Assembly (NCBI RefSeq): GCF_030238365.1
Contig: NZ_JASSOT010000055.1
Coordinates: 1-64,000, forward strand
DNA length: 64,000 nucleotides
Direction of reading: 5' to 3'
From: Lelliottia wanjuensis
GTDB lineage: Bacteria > Pseudomonadota > Gammaproteobacteria > Enterobacterales > Enterobacteriaceae
Positions within the stretch are counted from its first letter, which is position 1, and every line of letters starts with the position of its first letter. The notes beneath the pieces are model-generated. The model saw nothing but the letters and a program-made list of their open reading frames with translations, was not told the DNA's origin and made no database searches. This document shows positions 9,257 to 18,072 of the stretch, one piece after another. Position numbers and translations under genes: made by a program.

Positions 9257-10414
9257 TTATTTAGAACCAGCGCTCCAGCGAAATCCCCATCCAAATGCCT
9301 GGTCCATTTCTTGCTGGCCTTTAAAGTACTGGTTGATACGCTCGACTTTAATTGCACCGTTTTCGTTGACGAGTCGGGCAATGGCGCACAATGTGCGACG
9401 GTTTTCACCTTCGGTCAGGCGAGTCTCAATCGGCGGCTGATCGGGAACGTGAATAGTGACCACGCCATCTGTCTTATCCCAGCTGGGGACACCTTCATAA
9501 ATAAAGGCGTAGATCAGCACTTCACGGATATGTTTCCATTCACGGCCATTGATATGCAGCCACTCGCCGTCTGACACATCACCCGTCCGATCATCACCCT
9601 TAAGCTGAACGTAAGGTTCATCGCGATATTCACCGAAAGCATTGCCCAGTGCCTGAATGACTGACTTATAACCGTCCTGAAGCTCAACAAAAGCCCCGAG
9701 GTCAAGATCGATTCCTTTGGAGCCGAACATGCCTGCAAAGCCGGATTTGCCGCTGCCTCGGTGCCAGTTCAGGTTGATCCGGATTTCACCGAAGTTATCC
9801 CGTTTGGTCAGGCTGATTGCAGGCTTCTCTTTTGTCAGCGATACCTTGCTCAGGCTGATTTTTGTCTCAACTGGCGGAGGGGTTACAACCGGAGGAGTCG
9901 GGGCTGCGGGAGCCGGTTCGTCGGCAATATTTACGCCGAAATGCTCTGCCAGCGGTTTAAGTCCACCGTTGAACCCCTGCGCAACGAAGCGGAATTTCCA
10001 GTCATTATTACGACGGTAAAATTCACCCAAAATTAAGGCTGCTTCCTGACGGCCGCTCAGTTCGACAATGCCGCTAACCAGGCCGGTAGCCCCTTGCTCC
10101 ACGTCGATAGAAAGATTACGAAGGCCGGACACCGTCTGCCCACCGTCACAGGTTACGGTGAACGCAATTTTCTGGACATCAGGTTTCAGCCGGTTGAGCG
10201 CAACAGTAAAGGTTGAGTACTGGCCTTCACTGACCAGGCTGACGGTACCATCATCGTTACGTGGCTGACCATAGAACACCATGTCCGCATCACCCTGGAC
10301 CTTCCCGTCTGCGTACAGGCGAAACGCAGAAGCATCCACCGGGCCTCCTGATGTGACCCGAACCCGCAATTCCTGGGCTGGAACGGGGGCATTGCCCCCC
10401 GGCGTCAGGTTCAT
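9257..10414 (-). CDS. terA: tellurium resistance protein TerA
   Basis: A 385-aa protein with two TerD-like domains joined by a proline/alanine-rich linker (about residues 168-190, including APTPPVVTPPPVE). The N-terminal copy carries DASAFRLYADGKVQGDADMVFY; the second contains GIDLDLGAFVELQDG and GDDRTGDVSDGE. The length equals R478 TerA. The start ATG shares one base with the terZ stop (TAATG), implying translational coupling. TerA is part of the phage/tellurite resistance operon. Confidence 0.94.
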   Translation of the reverse strand: MNLTPGGNAPVPAQELRVRVTSGGPVDASAFRLYADGKVQGDADMVFYGQPRNDDGTVSLVSEGQYSTFTVALNRLKPDVQKIAFTVTCDGGQTVSGLRNLSIDVEQGATGLVSGIVELSGRQEAALILGEFYRRNNDWKFRFVAQGFNGGLKPLAEHFGVNIADEPAPAAPTPPVVTPPPVETKISLSKVSLTKEKPAISLTKRDNFGEIRINLNWHRGSGKSGFAGMFGSKGIDLDLGAFVELQDGYKSVIQALGNAFGEYRDEPYVQLKGDDRTGDVSDGEWLHINGREWKHIREVLIYAFIYEGVPSWDKTDGVVTIHVPDQPPIETRLTEGENRRTLCAIARLVNENGAIKVERINQYFKGQQEMDQAFGWGFRWSAGSK

Positions 10415-10995
10415 TAGCGAATAACCGTTGAAACGATATCTGAGTGCATATCGTCAATTGTGCGGCCACGACAGGCATGCCCATGGGCAGTAAAGTCCCA
10501 GTTCCCGTTATTACGGCGTAGCGAAGAAATGACAATCCCGGTATGTGAGCCCTGCTCAGTCAGTTTATAGCGAGCCAGCTCTTTGCCGGTTTGGTCGACC
10601 ACACGGCAAAACGCATTTTCGACATCATTGAATGACTGACCACGGAAGCTGTTAACCGTAAACGCCAGGTATTCAACGTTTTCAGGCAAACGGGAAAGGC
10701 TGACATTAATCACTTCATCGTCGCCGTCACCTTCACCGGTCAGGTTATCGCCGCTGTGAACAACAGCGCCGCATGTGGATTTCAGTTTACGGAACCAGAT
10801 GGTGTCAATTTTATTACCGGCGTTGTCCATGAGTACGCAGCCTGCATCGAGATCGATTGAGCCGGTGCCACCTAATAATCCGCCAAGAAAACCTTTTTTC
10901 TTAACTGGATCCCAACCGAGACCGAATTGAAGCTGGCTTAATGCAGAAGATTCTTTGCTGAGCGACACCGTCTGATTCTTACTTAATGAAACCAT
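10414..10995 (-). CDS. terZ: tellurium resistance protein TerZ
   Basis: A TerD-family protein of 193 aa with start MVSLSKNQTVSLSKE, Ca-binding segments SIDLDAGCVL and [13 protein letters not shown], and a glycine-rich insert (KKGFLGGLLGGTG near residue 35) typical of TerZ. It is the first gene of the terZABCDE operon. A promoter with good -35 and -10 boxes lies about 65-90 bp upstream on the minus strand, overlapped by a palindrome. Confidence 0.95.
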   Translation of the reverse strand: MVSLSKNQTVSLSKESSALSQLQFGLGWDPVKKKGFLGGLLGGTGSIDLDAGCVLMDNAGNKIDTIWFRKLKSTCGAVVHSGDNLTGEGDGDDEVINVSLSRLPENVEYLAFTVNSFRGQSFNDVENAFCRVVDQTGKELARYKLTEQGSHTGIVISSLRRNNGNWDFTAHGHACRGRTIDDMHSDIVSTVIR

Positions 10996-11059
10996 GTTTT
11001 ATTCCTTAAAATGGTAATGGCCGAGACAATCAAAGGTATGTTTATTAACTGACGTAGAA

Positions 11060-11243
11060 AATCATATCATGATGAAGTTCACTGGCAAGGATATTTTTGA
11101 TTGTTTTCCTTTTAATCATGATTCAGTAAGCTTCGCTTATCGTTATTTGTGTTGTTTTTATGTGTTTATTCAGTATGTTGGCGGTTAGCTATGAAACGGG
11201 TAGATGCACCCATCTCTAAAATGTGAGCAATCATATTATGATT
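11060..11243. promoter_or_regulatory. three palindromic operator candidates between the divergent ter operons
   Basis: The motif AATCAT...ATGATT occurs three times: 11060-11074 (AATCATATCATGATG), 11114-11123 (AATCATGATT, perfect) and 11229-11243 (AATCATATTATGATT, perfect 7-1-7). The outer copies overlap the -10 of the leftward promoter and abut the -35 of the rightward one. This is the layout of a shared operator set. TerW, encoded at the end of the rightward operon, is the natural candidate regulator; that link is inference. Confidence 0.6.
11061..11088 (-). promoter_or_regulatory. putative terZ promoter
   Basis: On the minus strand: -35 TTGCCA (11088-11083), a 16-bp spacer, and -10 TATGAT (11066-11061). 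Each hexamer matches 5 of 6 consensus positions. The -10 lies about 66 bp before the terZ ATG. A palindrome at 11060-11074 covers the -10, as expected for a repressor site. Confidence 0.65.
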
Positions 11244-11270
11244 GACATGTGTCATTAGTGCCCATAAACT
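11242..11270 (+). promoter_or_regulatory. putative promoter of the Ter-linked biosynthetic operon
   Basis: A perfect -35 TTGACA (11242-11247), a 17-bp spacer, and -10 TAAACT (11265-11270, 4 of 6). It lies about 50 bp before the ATP-grasp start. A perfect 7-1-7 palindrome ends at the first two bases of the -35 box. Confidence 0.65.
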
Positions 11271-11318
11271 CACCTCTCTACCATAATTTGCATTGCGTCC
11301 CGGGAAAAATTAAAGACA

Positions 11319-12377
11319 ATGAATAGAAAAATTTGGTTTATGGAAGGTTTATCCTCACAGCGCGATATTATTCAGGGGGTGAATACATTTGCACAAAAGA
11401 ATAAATTTGGGATTACCATTTTTGCCTCCCACCGTAACGAAAGAAATGAAATTCTTTCCGTTGCTGACTATTCTTTGACTGAACCTGAAGATCCTCAAAA
11501 ACGCCTTCAGTTTATTCAGGAAACCATCCAGAACCACGGCATCCACCATATTCATACGGGCCGCAACAGCCAGTGGTTTGAAGAACACCGCACAGCCATT
11601 GAGTCGACCGGAGCCACTCTTACTACTGGTGCAACGGGCGTCGACTGGCTAACTCTGGCTGACGAAAAAGTTACTTTTGCTCAGTTCATGGTGCAAAACG
11701 GGCTCCCGGTAGTGCCATCCTGGCGCGTGAATACCCTGGCAGAATTAAAGGCGCACCTCCTGACCCCACCGTTTTCTGACAGCCCGCTATGCGTGAAGCC
11801 GGTAACGGGTATCTATGGCATGGGATTCTGGCGCTTTGATGACAATGCTTCGCCCATGGCCGTCTTTAATCATCCAGAACATCGCCTGGTCAGTCCGCAA
11901 CAGTATATTGCAGCAGCATCGGCTTCTGAGTCGTTTAAACCCCTTGTTTTGATGCCATACCTGCCAGGCCCGGAGTTTTCTGTCGATATCCTCGCAAATA
12001 AGGGCGAAATACTCGCAGCCGTGGGACGCCGTAAGGAAGGGGCTATCCAGTATCTGGTAAACGAAGGAAGCGCCTGGGAACTGGCGTGTGACTGCGCCCG
12101 GGTGATGAAGGCCGACGGGCTGGTGAACGTTCAGACGCGAAACGATGTGAATGGCAACCCGGTGCTGCTTGAAACCAACATGCGTCCGTCAGGTGGGGTG
12201 GGTTATACCCTTCACAGCGGGGTGAACCTTCCCGGGTTATTTGCTGCCTTTAAGCTCGGTCTGATGTCTGAAGATGCGGTGATTCAGAGCGCCAGAAATA
12301 CCTTTTCTCCGGTTGCAGTGAGATCCATCACAGATGTCATCGTTTACCCGGAATCTCTATCTAATCATCTGAATTAA
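11319..12377 (+). CDS. ATP-grasp enzyme of the Ter-linked biosynthetic operon
   Basis: A 352-aa cytoplasmic protein with an ATP-grasp ligase fold: an N-terminal Rossmann-like part, the CVKPVTGIYGMGFW ATP-binding loop in the middle, and the acidic metal-binding ending NPVLLETNMRPSGGVGYTLHSG near residue 285. Enzymes of this family (ATPgrasp_Ter type) occur in ter clusters and are predicted to help make a nucleoside-like or peptide-linked metabolite. It is the first gene of a six-gene plus-strand operon, divergent from terZ. The substrate is unknown. Confidence 0.85.
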   Translation: MNRKIWFMEGLSSQRDIIQGVNTFAQKNKFGITIFASHRNERNEILSVADYSLTEPEDPQKRLQFIQETIQNHGIHHIHTGRNSQWFEEHRTAIESTGATLTTGATGVDWLTLADEKVTFAQFMVQNGLPVVPSWRVNTLAELKAHLLTPPFSDSPLCVKPVTGIYGMGFWRFDDNASPMAVFNHPEHRLVSPQQYIAAASASESFKPLVLMPYLPGPEFSVDILANKGEILAAVGRRKEGAIQYLVNEGSAWELACDCARVMKADGLVNVQTRNDVNGNPVLLETNMRPSGGVGYTLHSGVNLPGLFAAFKLGLMSEDAVIQSARNTFSPVAVRSITDVIVYPESLSNHLN

Positions 12378-12386
12378 GGCGTTTTT

Positions 12387-13529
12387 ATGTCTGATACCCT
12401 CGAAGATATGATTTATCGCCGCACACTCTCATGCGGTACGATTCAGGTAACCCGCGACCAGGGTGAAGTTTCGCTCGATGAACTGTTTGATATCGCTGAA
12501 AGACGTAACCCGAAACGCGCCTTTCTGTTTGTCAGCAAAGTACTCGGCAGGCACATTCCCGTGCCACCCTCAGTCATGCGGCAGGCCTACAGACAGCTTG
12601 CCAGACAGTTCCCCTCAACGCTGACAGGGCCCGTACTGTTTATCGGTATGGCTGAAACCGCCGTTGGGCTTGGGGCCGGTGTGTTTGATGAAGTGCGCCA
12701 CCAGCATCGTGAATCTGTCTATCTGACCTCTACCCGTCACCCGGTTGATGGCACGCTGCTTTGCGAGTTCAAGGAAGAACACAGCCACGCCACCGATCAT
12801 CTGATCTATCTGCCAGATGATGAAGAGAAAAGACGTCGTGTTACCAACGCACGAACGCTGGTTTTGATTGATGACGAGGCAACCACCGGTAATACCTTTA
12901 TTAACCTGCTTTCTGCCCTGCGTAATACCGCCAAGTTTCAACATATTGAACAGGTTTTCGCCGTGACGCTTACCGACTGGAGTGGCAATGCCCTGTCCGA
13001 ACGAAGCCCCTTACCCGTCACTTCGGTTTCTCTTGTAAGCGGTCAGTGGGGATGGACCCCATTACCAGATGCACCTGTCCCGGACATGCCGAAGGTCAAC
13101 GTAACTTCACGTGGAGAATGGGACATCCAGGGAAAACAGTCCTGGGGCCGACTGGGGATGCTCGCACCTGCGGCCGATCTCGGCCATGAGGTCTCCGTCC
13201 GCAAGGGGGAGCGTGTTCTGGTTCTCGGGACAGGGGAATTCGTCTGGGAGCCGTTCCTGCTTGCTGAACGGCTCGAAGCTGCCGGAGCACAGGCATTTTA
13301 TGGTTCGACCACCCGCTCCCCTATCGCCGTGGGTTATGCCATTGAGTCCGCAATTTCCTTTACGGATAACTACGGGCTGGGCATCCCCAATTTTGTCTAT
13401 AACGTCGCCCACCAGCAGTTTGAGCGCATTCTTGTGTGTACTGAGACACCCGCAGAAAGTATTGACACGCAGCTTCTTAAAGCGCTGGCTGAGGTTGCGC
13501 CCGTCGTGGAGATTGTTACCTATGAATAA
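12387..13529 (+). CDS. phosphoribosyltransferase with TRSP domain
   Basis: A 380-aa protein whose first ~210 residues are a type I phosphoribosyltransferase. The PRPP-binding motif is IDDEATTGNT at residues 161-170. The C-terminal ~160 residues match the TRSP domain that follows Ter-type PRTases (short TRSP-like motif TTRSPIAVGYAI near residue 308). It starts 10 bp after the ATP-grasp gene and overlaps the next gene by 8 bp. Predicted role: transfer of a base to a ribose phosphate in the Ter-linked pathway. Confidence 0.85.
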   Translation: MSDTLEDMIYRRTLSCGTIQVTRDQGEVSLDELFDIAERRNPKRAFLFVSKVLGRHIPVPPSVMRQAYRQLARQFPSTLTGPVLFIGMAETAVGLGAGVFDEVRHQHRESVYLTSTRHPVDGTLLCEFKEEHSHATDHLIYLPDDEEKRRRVTNARTLVLIDDEATTGNTFINLLSALRNTAKFQHIEQVFAVTLTDWSGNALSERSPLPVTSVSLVSGQWGWTPLPDAPVPDMPKVNVTSRGEWDIQGKQSWGRLGMLAPAADLGHEVSVRKGERVLVLGTGEFVWEPFLLAERLEAAGAQAFYGSTTRSPIAVGYAIESAISFTDNYGLGIPNFVYNVAHQQFERILVCTETPAESIDTQLLKALAEVAPVVEIVTYE

Positions 13530-14295
13530 ACCCGTTGTTCTGAGCGACCTTGACGACACGCTCTTTCAGACCCGTCGTAAAATGGTAGACGAGCTGGCCC
13601 TGGAGCCATTCCGTACCGGTGCCGTTGATCGTACCCTGAATCCACGAAGCTTTATGACGGAAGAACAGTCCATGTTAGTGGACTGGCTCCTGGAGCAGGC
13701 TGAACTCATTCCCGTTACCGCACGGGGAACTGAAGAAATCAGCCGCGTCCGGATCCCTTTCCACTCCTGGGCAATCACCACGCACGGGGCCGTCATTCTC
13801 ACGCCTGAAGGCAAACCCGACGAGGAGTGGAAGGCCCATATGCTCGGCCAGCTGGCTCCCTACCAGGAAAAGCTGACATCGATGCAGCGTCTGATCACTG
13901 AAATGATGGACGCAAAAGGGATCAATGCCTGGGCAAGACTGAACTTCGAATACGGTGAAACGGCGGTTTATATGGTGATGAAACACCGCGACAGCACCCG
14001 CCTTGACGAACTCAATGCCATTGCAGATGAGATAGAAACGGTGTTTCCGACCGAGGGCTACTACATCCACCGCAACAGTAACAACGTGGCCTGGCTTCCC
14101 ACCCCGGTTGAGAAAGGGCTGGCCGTCAGTTGGCTGCTTGAAAGACTTCGGGCTGAACGCGGAGTTTTCCCCGTAATTGGTCTGGGCGATAGCCTGAGCG
14201 ATCATCGTTTTATGAAACTGTGCAGCTGGTTTGGCATCCCGCGTCAGAGTCAGTTTGCAGATGCCATTTCACAGCGAATTTTTGGAGAAAATTAA
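13522..14295 (+). CDS. HAD family phosphatase of the Ter-linked operon
   Basis: A 257-aa HAD hydrolase. Motif I is SDLDDTLFQT at residues 8-17, a middle threonine lies in PVTARG, and motif IV is GLGDSLSDH near residue 218. The start ATG at 13522 overlaps the preceding stop by 8 bp; a much longer upstream frame is only a shadow of the PRTase gene. A phosphatase acting after a phosphoribosyl transfer step would make a free nucleoside-like product, which fits its place in the operon. Confidence 0.85.
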   Translation: MNKPVVLSDLDDTLFQTRRKMVDELALEPFRTGAVDRTLNPRSFMTEEQSMLVDWLLEQAELIPVTARGTEEISRVRIPFHSWAITTHGAVILTPEGKPDEEWKAHMLGQLAPYQEKLTSMQRLITEMMDAKGINAWARLNFEYGETAVYMVMKHRDSTRLDELNAIADEIETVFPTEGYYIHRNSNNVAWLPTPVEKGLAVSWLLERLRAERGVFPVIGLGDSLSDHRFMKLCSWFGIPRQSQFADAISQRIFGEN

Positions 14296-14296
14296 A

Positions 14297-15376
14297 ATGC
14301 AGCCACATGAAACATTTACCGGCTCATACCAGCCCGGTGACGTGGAATTTCTGCTAAAACCGGTTGTCATTGAGATGACGCCAGTTGAGAAAAAAGAAGA
14401 ACTGATTCAGTCCGGGAAGAAACATTATTCGGACATGCTCAGCCAGGAGCCAGCGCCTACACAATGGCATCTTGATTTGTTTCACCGGGCGCTGGATCGG
14501 GGCGCAGAGAGGCTTGCAAAAGAAGTCACACAGCTCGCTATTGCTCTGGCCGAACGCTTCGGTGATGAGCCCATTGTACTGGCCAGTCTTGTCAGGGCTG
14601 GCGTGCCGCTCGGCGTTATGCTGCACCAGGCCCTGCGTGACATGGGGAAAACCTCATGGCATTACGGTATCAGCATCATCCGGGATCGTGGAATTGACGG
14701 TGCAGCCCTCGACGTCATTGAAGAGCGGCATGGTACCAGCGGTATTGTCTTTGTTGACGGATGGACAGGTAAAGGCGCAATTACCGGAGAGCTTGTACGC
14801 GCACTGAAAGATCGCCCGGGCTATCCTGAGCAGCCGCGACTGGTTGTCCTGGCCGATCCCTGTGGCTGCTCCTGGCTTGCAGCCAGTGATGATGACTGGC
14901 TCATTCCTTTTGGCATCATGGGTGCGCCGGTGTCAGGCCTGATCTCCCGGTCAGTATGGTCCTCTGAAGGATTACATGGGTGCATGGTTTGCGAGCATCT
15001 CAGTGAATTCGAATGCAGCCGGATGCTTGTCGATACCGTCGCTCATTTCCGTAAGAAGTTAACACCGACATCCCTCGCTCCCCTGAGCTGGAATACGGAG
15101 TCAGCTCGGACTTTATGGCAGACAAGTCGCGACGTTATCGCGTTCCTGGCCGATGAATTTAAAGTGGACAGCGTCAATCGTATTAAACCCGGTATTGCTG
15201 AAGCAACCCGGGCTGTATTACGTCGGGTACCGGAGCATGTATTTGTGCGTTCTATTGACGACCCGGACGTTGCCTTGCTTGTAGGGCTTGCTCGTGAAAA
15301 GGGAATAGTTGTTACAGAAATGGGGGGAACCCTCGGCCAGTATCGGGCTGTAACCATTATCAAGAAGGTACTCTGA
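14297..15376 (+). CDS. StiP-family PRTase-like protein with C-terminal PELOTA-type domain
   Basis: A 359-aa protein. Residues about 15-270 match the StiP family (annotated in databases as cysteine protease but with a PRTase-like core; here VFVDGWTGKGAITGEL near residue 150 resembles a PRPP loop, and DPCGCSWLAASDDD follows). The last ~75 residues (NRIKPGIAEATRAVL..., DPDVALLVGLAREKGI) resemble the PELOTA RNA-binding domain found on these proteins. The start at 14297 lies one base past the HAD stop, with GGAG upstream. The next gene overlaps by one base. Confidence 0.8.
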   Translation: MQPHETFTGSYQPGDVEFLLKPVVIEMTPVEKKEELIQSGKKHYSDMLSQEPAPTQWHLDLFHRALDRGAERLAKEVTQLAIALAERFGDEPIVLASLVRAGVPLGVMLHQALRDMGKTSWHYGISIIRDRGIDGAALDVIEERHGTSGIVFVDGWTGKGAITGELVRALKDRPGYPEQPRLVVLADPCGCSWLAASDDDWLIPFGIMGAPVSGLISRSVWSSEGLHGCMVCEHLSEFECSRMLVDTVAHFRKKLTPTSLAPLSWNTESARTLWQTSRDVIAFLADEFKVDSVNRIKPGIAEATRAVLRRVPEHVFVRSIDDPDVALLVGLAREKGIVVTEMGGTLGQYRAVTIIKKVL

Positions 15377-16332
15377 TGAAAAATCGTCTTTCTCCCTGGA
15401 ATCTGGGAGCCACGCTATACATGCCTGCAACACGGGAAGATATTGCTGATGCCGTCCTGCACGGGAAAATCCCGGAATTACGCTCTCTGGTGATTTGCCT
15501 GGAGGATGCTGTTAGTGAAGCAGACATCCCTGTAGCCCTCAAAAACCTTGAGCAGCTGCTGCACGAACTCAGTAACAGCATGCGTAGTCTGGGTAAAAAT
15601 GACTGGCCTCTGGTGTTCATTCGCCCCCGGCATGCCGAAATGGGCAAATGGTTAAAAGCGCATTATGATCTTTCCGCTGTCGACGGGTTTGTGTTGCCGA
15701 AATTTACCCTCAGTTCGTTAGCTGAATGGTGGGATATCATGGGCGGGACTCACCTGTGCATGATGCCAACGCTGGAAACAGAAGACGTCTTTGACGTGGT
15801 TCAGATGCGCGAGCTGGCTACTCGTCTTGAGGAACATCCCTGCCACGACCGCATTATTGCGCTTCGAATCGGTGGCAACGATCTTATGAATGTTGTGTCG
15901 CTTCGCCGTCCCCGGGACCTGACGCTGTATGACAGTCCGATGGGCTACGTCATTAAAATGCTCGTTTCGGTCTTCGGACCGCGTGATTTTGCCCTGACCG
16001 CGCCCGTGTGTGAGCATATTGACGATCATGCCGTTATGGCCAGAGAGCTGGCTCTTGATATGGCACATGGGCTTGTCGGGAAAACAGCCATTCACCCGGG
16101 TCAGATAGAGGTCATTCAAAACGCGCTGATGGTCACTCAGGGTGAGCACTCTGACGCTCTGCGGATCCTGAACTCGACCCAGGCAGTGTTTAAGTCGCAG
16201 GGGGCAATGTGTGAACCCGCCACACATCGCCGCTGGGCGGCTGGTATTCTGGACAGAGCGCGTTTTTACGGATTACAGAACGAGCAAAGTACCGATGGAA
16301 TCAGATTACTTACCGTGACTCAGCATCATTAA
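15376..16332 (+). CDS. CitE/HpcH-like C-C bond lyase (TIM barrel)
   Basis: A 318-aa protein of the C-C bond lyase family found in ter clusters. It starts with the CitE-like LGATLYMPATREDI; the segments LVICLEDAVSEAD, LVFIRPRH, FVLPKF, MMPTLET and GKTAIHPGQIEVIQNAL form the TIM-barrel strand ends, with E and D residues placed to bind Mg and an acyl thioester-like substrate. It is translationally coupled to StiP (TGATG). The product is unknown; the pathway is predicted to yield a nucleoside-like metabolite. Confidence 0.85.
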   Translation: MKNRLSPWNLGATLYMPATREDIADAVLHGKIPELRSLVICLEDAVSEADIPVALKNLEQLLHELSNSMRSLGKNDWPLVFIRPRHAEMGKWLKAHYDLSAVDGFVLPKFTLSSLAEWWDIMGGTHLCMMPTLETEDVFDVVQMRELATRLEEHPCHDRIIALRIGGNDLMNVVSLRRPRDLTLYDSPMGYVIKMLVSVFGPRDFALTAPVCEHIDDHAVMARELALDMAHGLVGKTAIHPGQIEVIQNALMVTQGEHSDALRILNSTQAVFKSQGAMCEPATHRRWAAGILDRARFYGLQNEQSTDGIRLLTVTQHH

Positions 16333-16342
16333 GGAAATAATA

Positions 16343-17551
16343 ATGGGGTTCAGGTTCAGAAAGTCGATCAACATTATTCCTGGCGTTCGCCTCAACCTGA
16401 GTAACGGTGCACCGAGTCTGAGTGTCGGCCCGAGAGGTGCTTCCGTTTCTTTTGGTAGCCGGGGGACCTATGCCAATCTGGGCTTGCCCGGTACCGGGCT
16501 GAGTTACCGTACCCGGCTTGACCGTGCCGCGCGTTCCGGAGGTGGAAACCGGACGGCAACCGACCCGGGGCTCAGACAGGCGCTTGAGCAGGAAGCCGCT
16601 GAACTCATGTCAGCGGTAACCGCAATCCGTAATATTCACGAGCTGACGCCGGATCCAAAAACAGGCATCAGCTGGGCAGAGCTGGAAGCAGTATACCTGC
16701 ATAACAGAACGTCGCCTTTTCAGGTTCCGGGACCGGTGCGTCCAGAAAAGCCAGACTACCTTGCATTGCCGGAAAAGCCTGCCGAGAGCGAAGGCATTAG
16801 TTTTCTGGGTAAATGGTTTGAATCGGAATCAGCTAAAGCTGAGCGCCACGCCGAAAATCTTCGCCGGTGGCAGCAGGAGCTGATTGATGTGGAGCGTGAG
16901 AATACCCTTCGACAGCACCGGTACCAGCAACAACGGACGGCCTGGGCCGAACAGTATGCAAACTGGAAGTTTGAGGCTGAAGAACATGAAAAACGGCTCG
17001 CCACGGCTCAGGCAGATGCCCGGCAGCAGTTCCGCACAGACGCCGCGTTTTTCGAATCATACCTGGCTGGTGTGCTGGCAGAAACTGAATGGCCGCGTGA
17101 AACGCTTGTTGCATTTGAAGTAAAGCCGGAGCTATCAGCAGTCCTGCTGGATGTTGATTTAGCTGAGATTGAAGATTTCCCTGATAAGATTTACGGCGTT
17201 AATGCCCGGGGCACGGAGCTGACGGAAAAAGCCATGACGCAAAAAGCCGTACGCGAAAACTATGCCCGCCACGTCCATGGCTGCCTGTTCCGCCTGGTCG
17301 GTATCGTTTTACATACGCTACCGTTCGACAACGTGATTGTGTCAGGCTTTACGCAACGGGTCAGTAAGCGGACCGGCTATCTGGAGGATGAGTATATCCT
17401 GTCCTGCAAATGCACTCGCAGCCAGATGTCGTCAGTAAATTTTGCAGGCATAGAACACATTGATCCGGTTGAAGCGTTAGGCGATCAACCGGTTATTCGA
17501 AAGATGAGCAGTACCTTCATTTTTCAGCCTATTGAACCACTAACCCTTTAA
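16343..17551 (+). CDS. DUF4236 domain protein with coiled coil
   Basis: A 402-aa protein. Residues 1-55 are a clear DUF4236 module (MGFRFRKSINIIPGVRLNLS..., SVGPRGASVSFGSRG, LPGTGLSYRTRL). A helical, glutamine- and arginine-rich stretch at about 150-245 is probably coiled coil, followed by a C-terminal alpha/beta domain. No signal peptide or membrane helix. It starts 10 bp after the lyase gene and precedes terW. The function is unknown; DUF4236 modules often sit in membrane-stress contexts. Confidence 0.8.
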   Translation: MGFRFRKSINIIPGVRLNLSNGAPSLSVGPRGASVSFGSRGTYANLGLPGTGLSYRTRLDRAARSGGGNRTATDPGLRQALEQEAAELMSAVTAIRNIHELTPDPKTGISWAELEAVYLHNRTSPFQVPGPVRPEKPDYLALPEKPAESEGISFLGKWFESESAKAERHAENLRRWQQELIDVERENTLRQHRYQQQRTAWAEQYANWKFEAEEHEKRLATAQADARQQFRTDAAFFESYLAGVLAETEWPRETLVAFEVKPELSAVLLDVDLAEIEDFPDKIYGVNARGTELTEKAMTQKAVRENYARHVHGCLFRLVGIVLHTLPFDNVIVSGFTQRVSKRTGYLEDEYILSCKCTRSQMSSVNFAGIEHIDPVEALGDQPVIRKMSSTFIFQPIEPLTL

Positions 17552-17568
17552 GCAGGCTAAATCTTACG

Positions 17569-18036
17569 ATGCAATTAAATACCAGACAGGCCCGGATTTT
17601 TAAGCTTGCCAACTTACTGGGCACCGGCAAGCCCGTTTCCGCTGCCGACATTATAACCAGTCTGGAATGCTCAGAGCCGACATTAACCCGGGCCCTCAAA
17701 GAGCTACGCGAGTCATATTCTGCGGAGATCAAATACAGCAAGGCAGGTCATTCCTATCATCTCGTTAATCCGGGCCAACTGGATAAAAAGACCCTTCGCC
17801 GGATGAATGAAGCGCTCGCACAGAATGCTGAACTGAAAACCGGTGAGTCCACAGGGAAGGTCGTACTCGATAAGGATAAAAAAACAGCCGTGTCATTATC
17901 GCTACGCATGCGGATTCTAAGAAAAATTGACCGCTTGGCTGCGCTGAGTGGCTCGACCCGAAGTGAAGCGGTAGAGAAGCTGGCTCTTCACTCCGTTGAT
18001 GAACTGATAAAAGAATACAGCGCTAAAAAGTCCTGA
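17569..18036 (+). CDS. terW: tellurite resistance regulator TerW
   Basis: A 155-aa DNA-binding protein, the length of R478 TerW. The N-terminal ~65 residues form a winged-helix-like domain (VSAADIITSLECSEPTLTRA as the HTH). The last ~45 residues look like a ribbon-helix-helix (TAVSLSLRMRILRKIDRLA, GSTRSEAVEKLAL), an unusual two-domain regulator. It is the last gene of the biosynthetic operon and is followed by a terminator. The three palindromes between the divergent ter promoters are candidate binding sites. Confidence 0.88.
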   Translation: MQLNTRQARIFKLANLLGTGKPVSAADIITSLECSEPTLTRALKELRESYSAEIKYSKAGHSYHLVNPGQLDKKTLRRMNEALAQNAELKTGESTGKVVLDKDKKTAVSLSLRMRILRKIDRLAALSGSTRSEAVEKLALHSVDELIKEYSAKKS

Positions 18037-18049
18037 CGCTAAATCTCAG

Positions 18050-18072
18050 ACCGGGGTGAAAACCCCGGTTTT
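18050..18072 (+). terminator. intrinsic terminator after terW
   Basis: An 8-bp stem ACCGGGGT / ACCCCGGT with a 4-nt loop followed by TTTTG. It closes the operon that begins at 11319. Confidence 0.85.
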
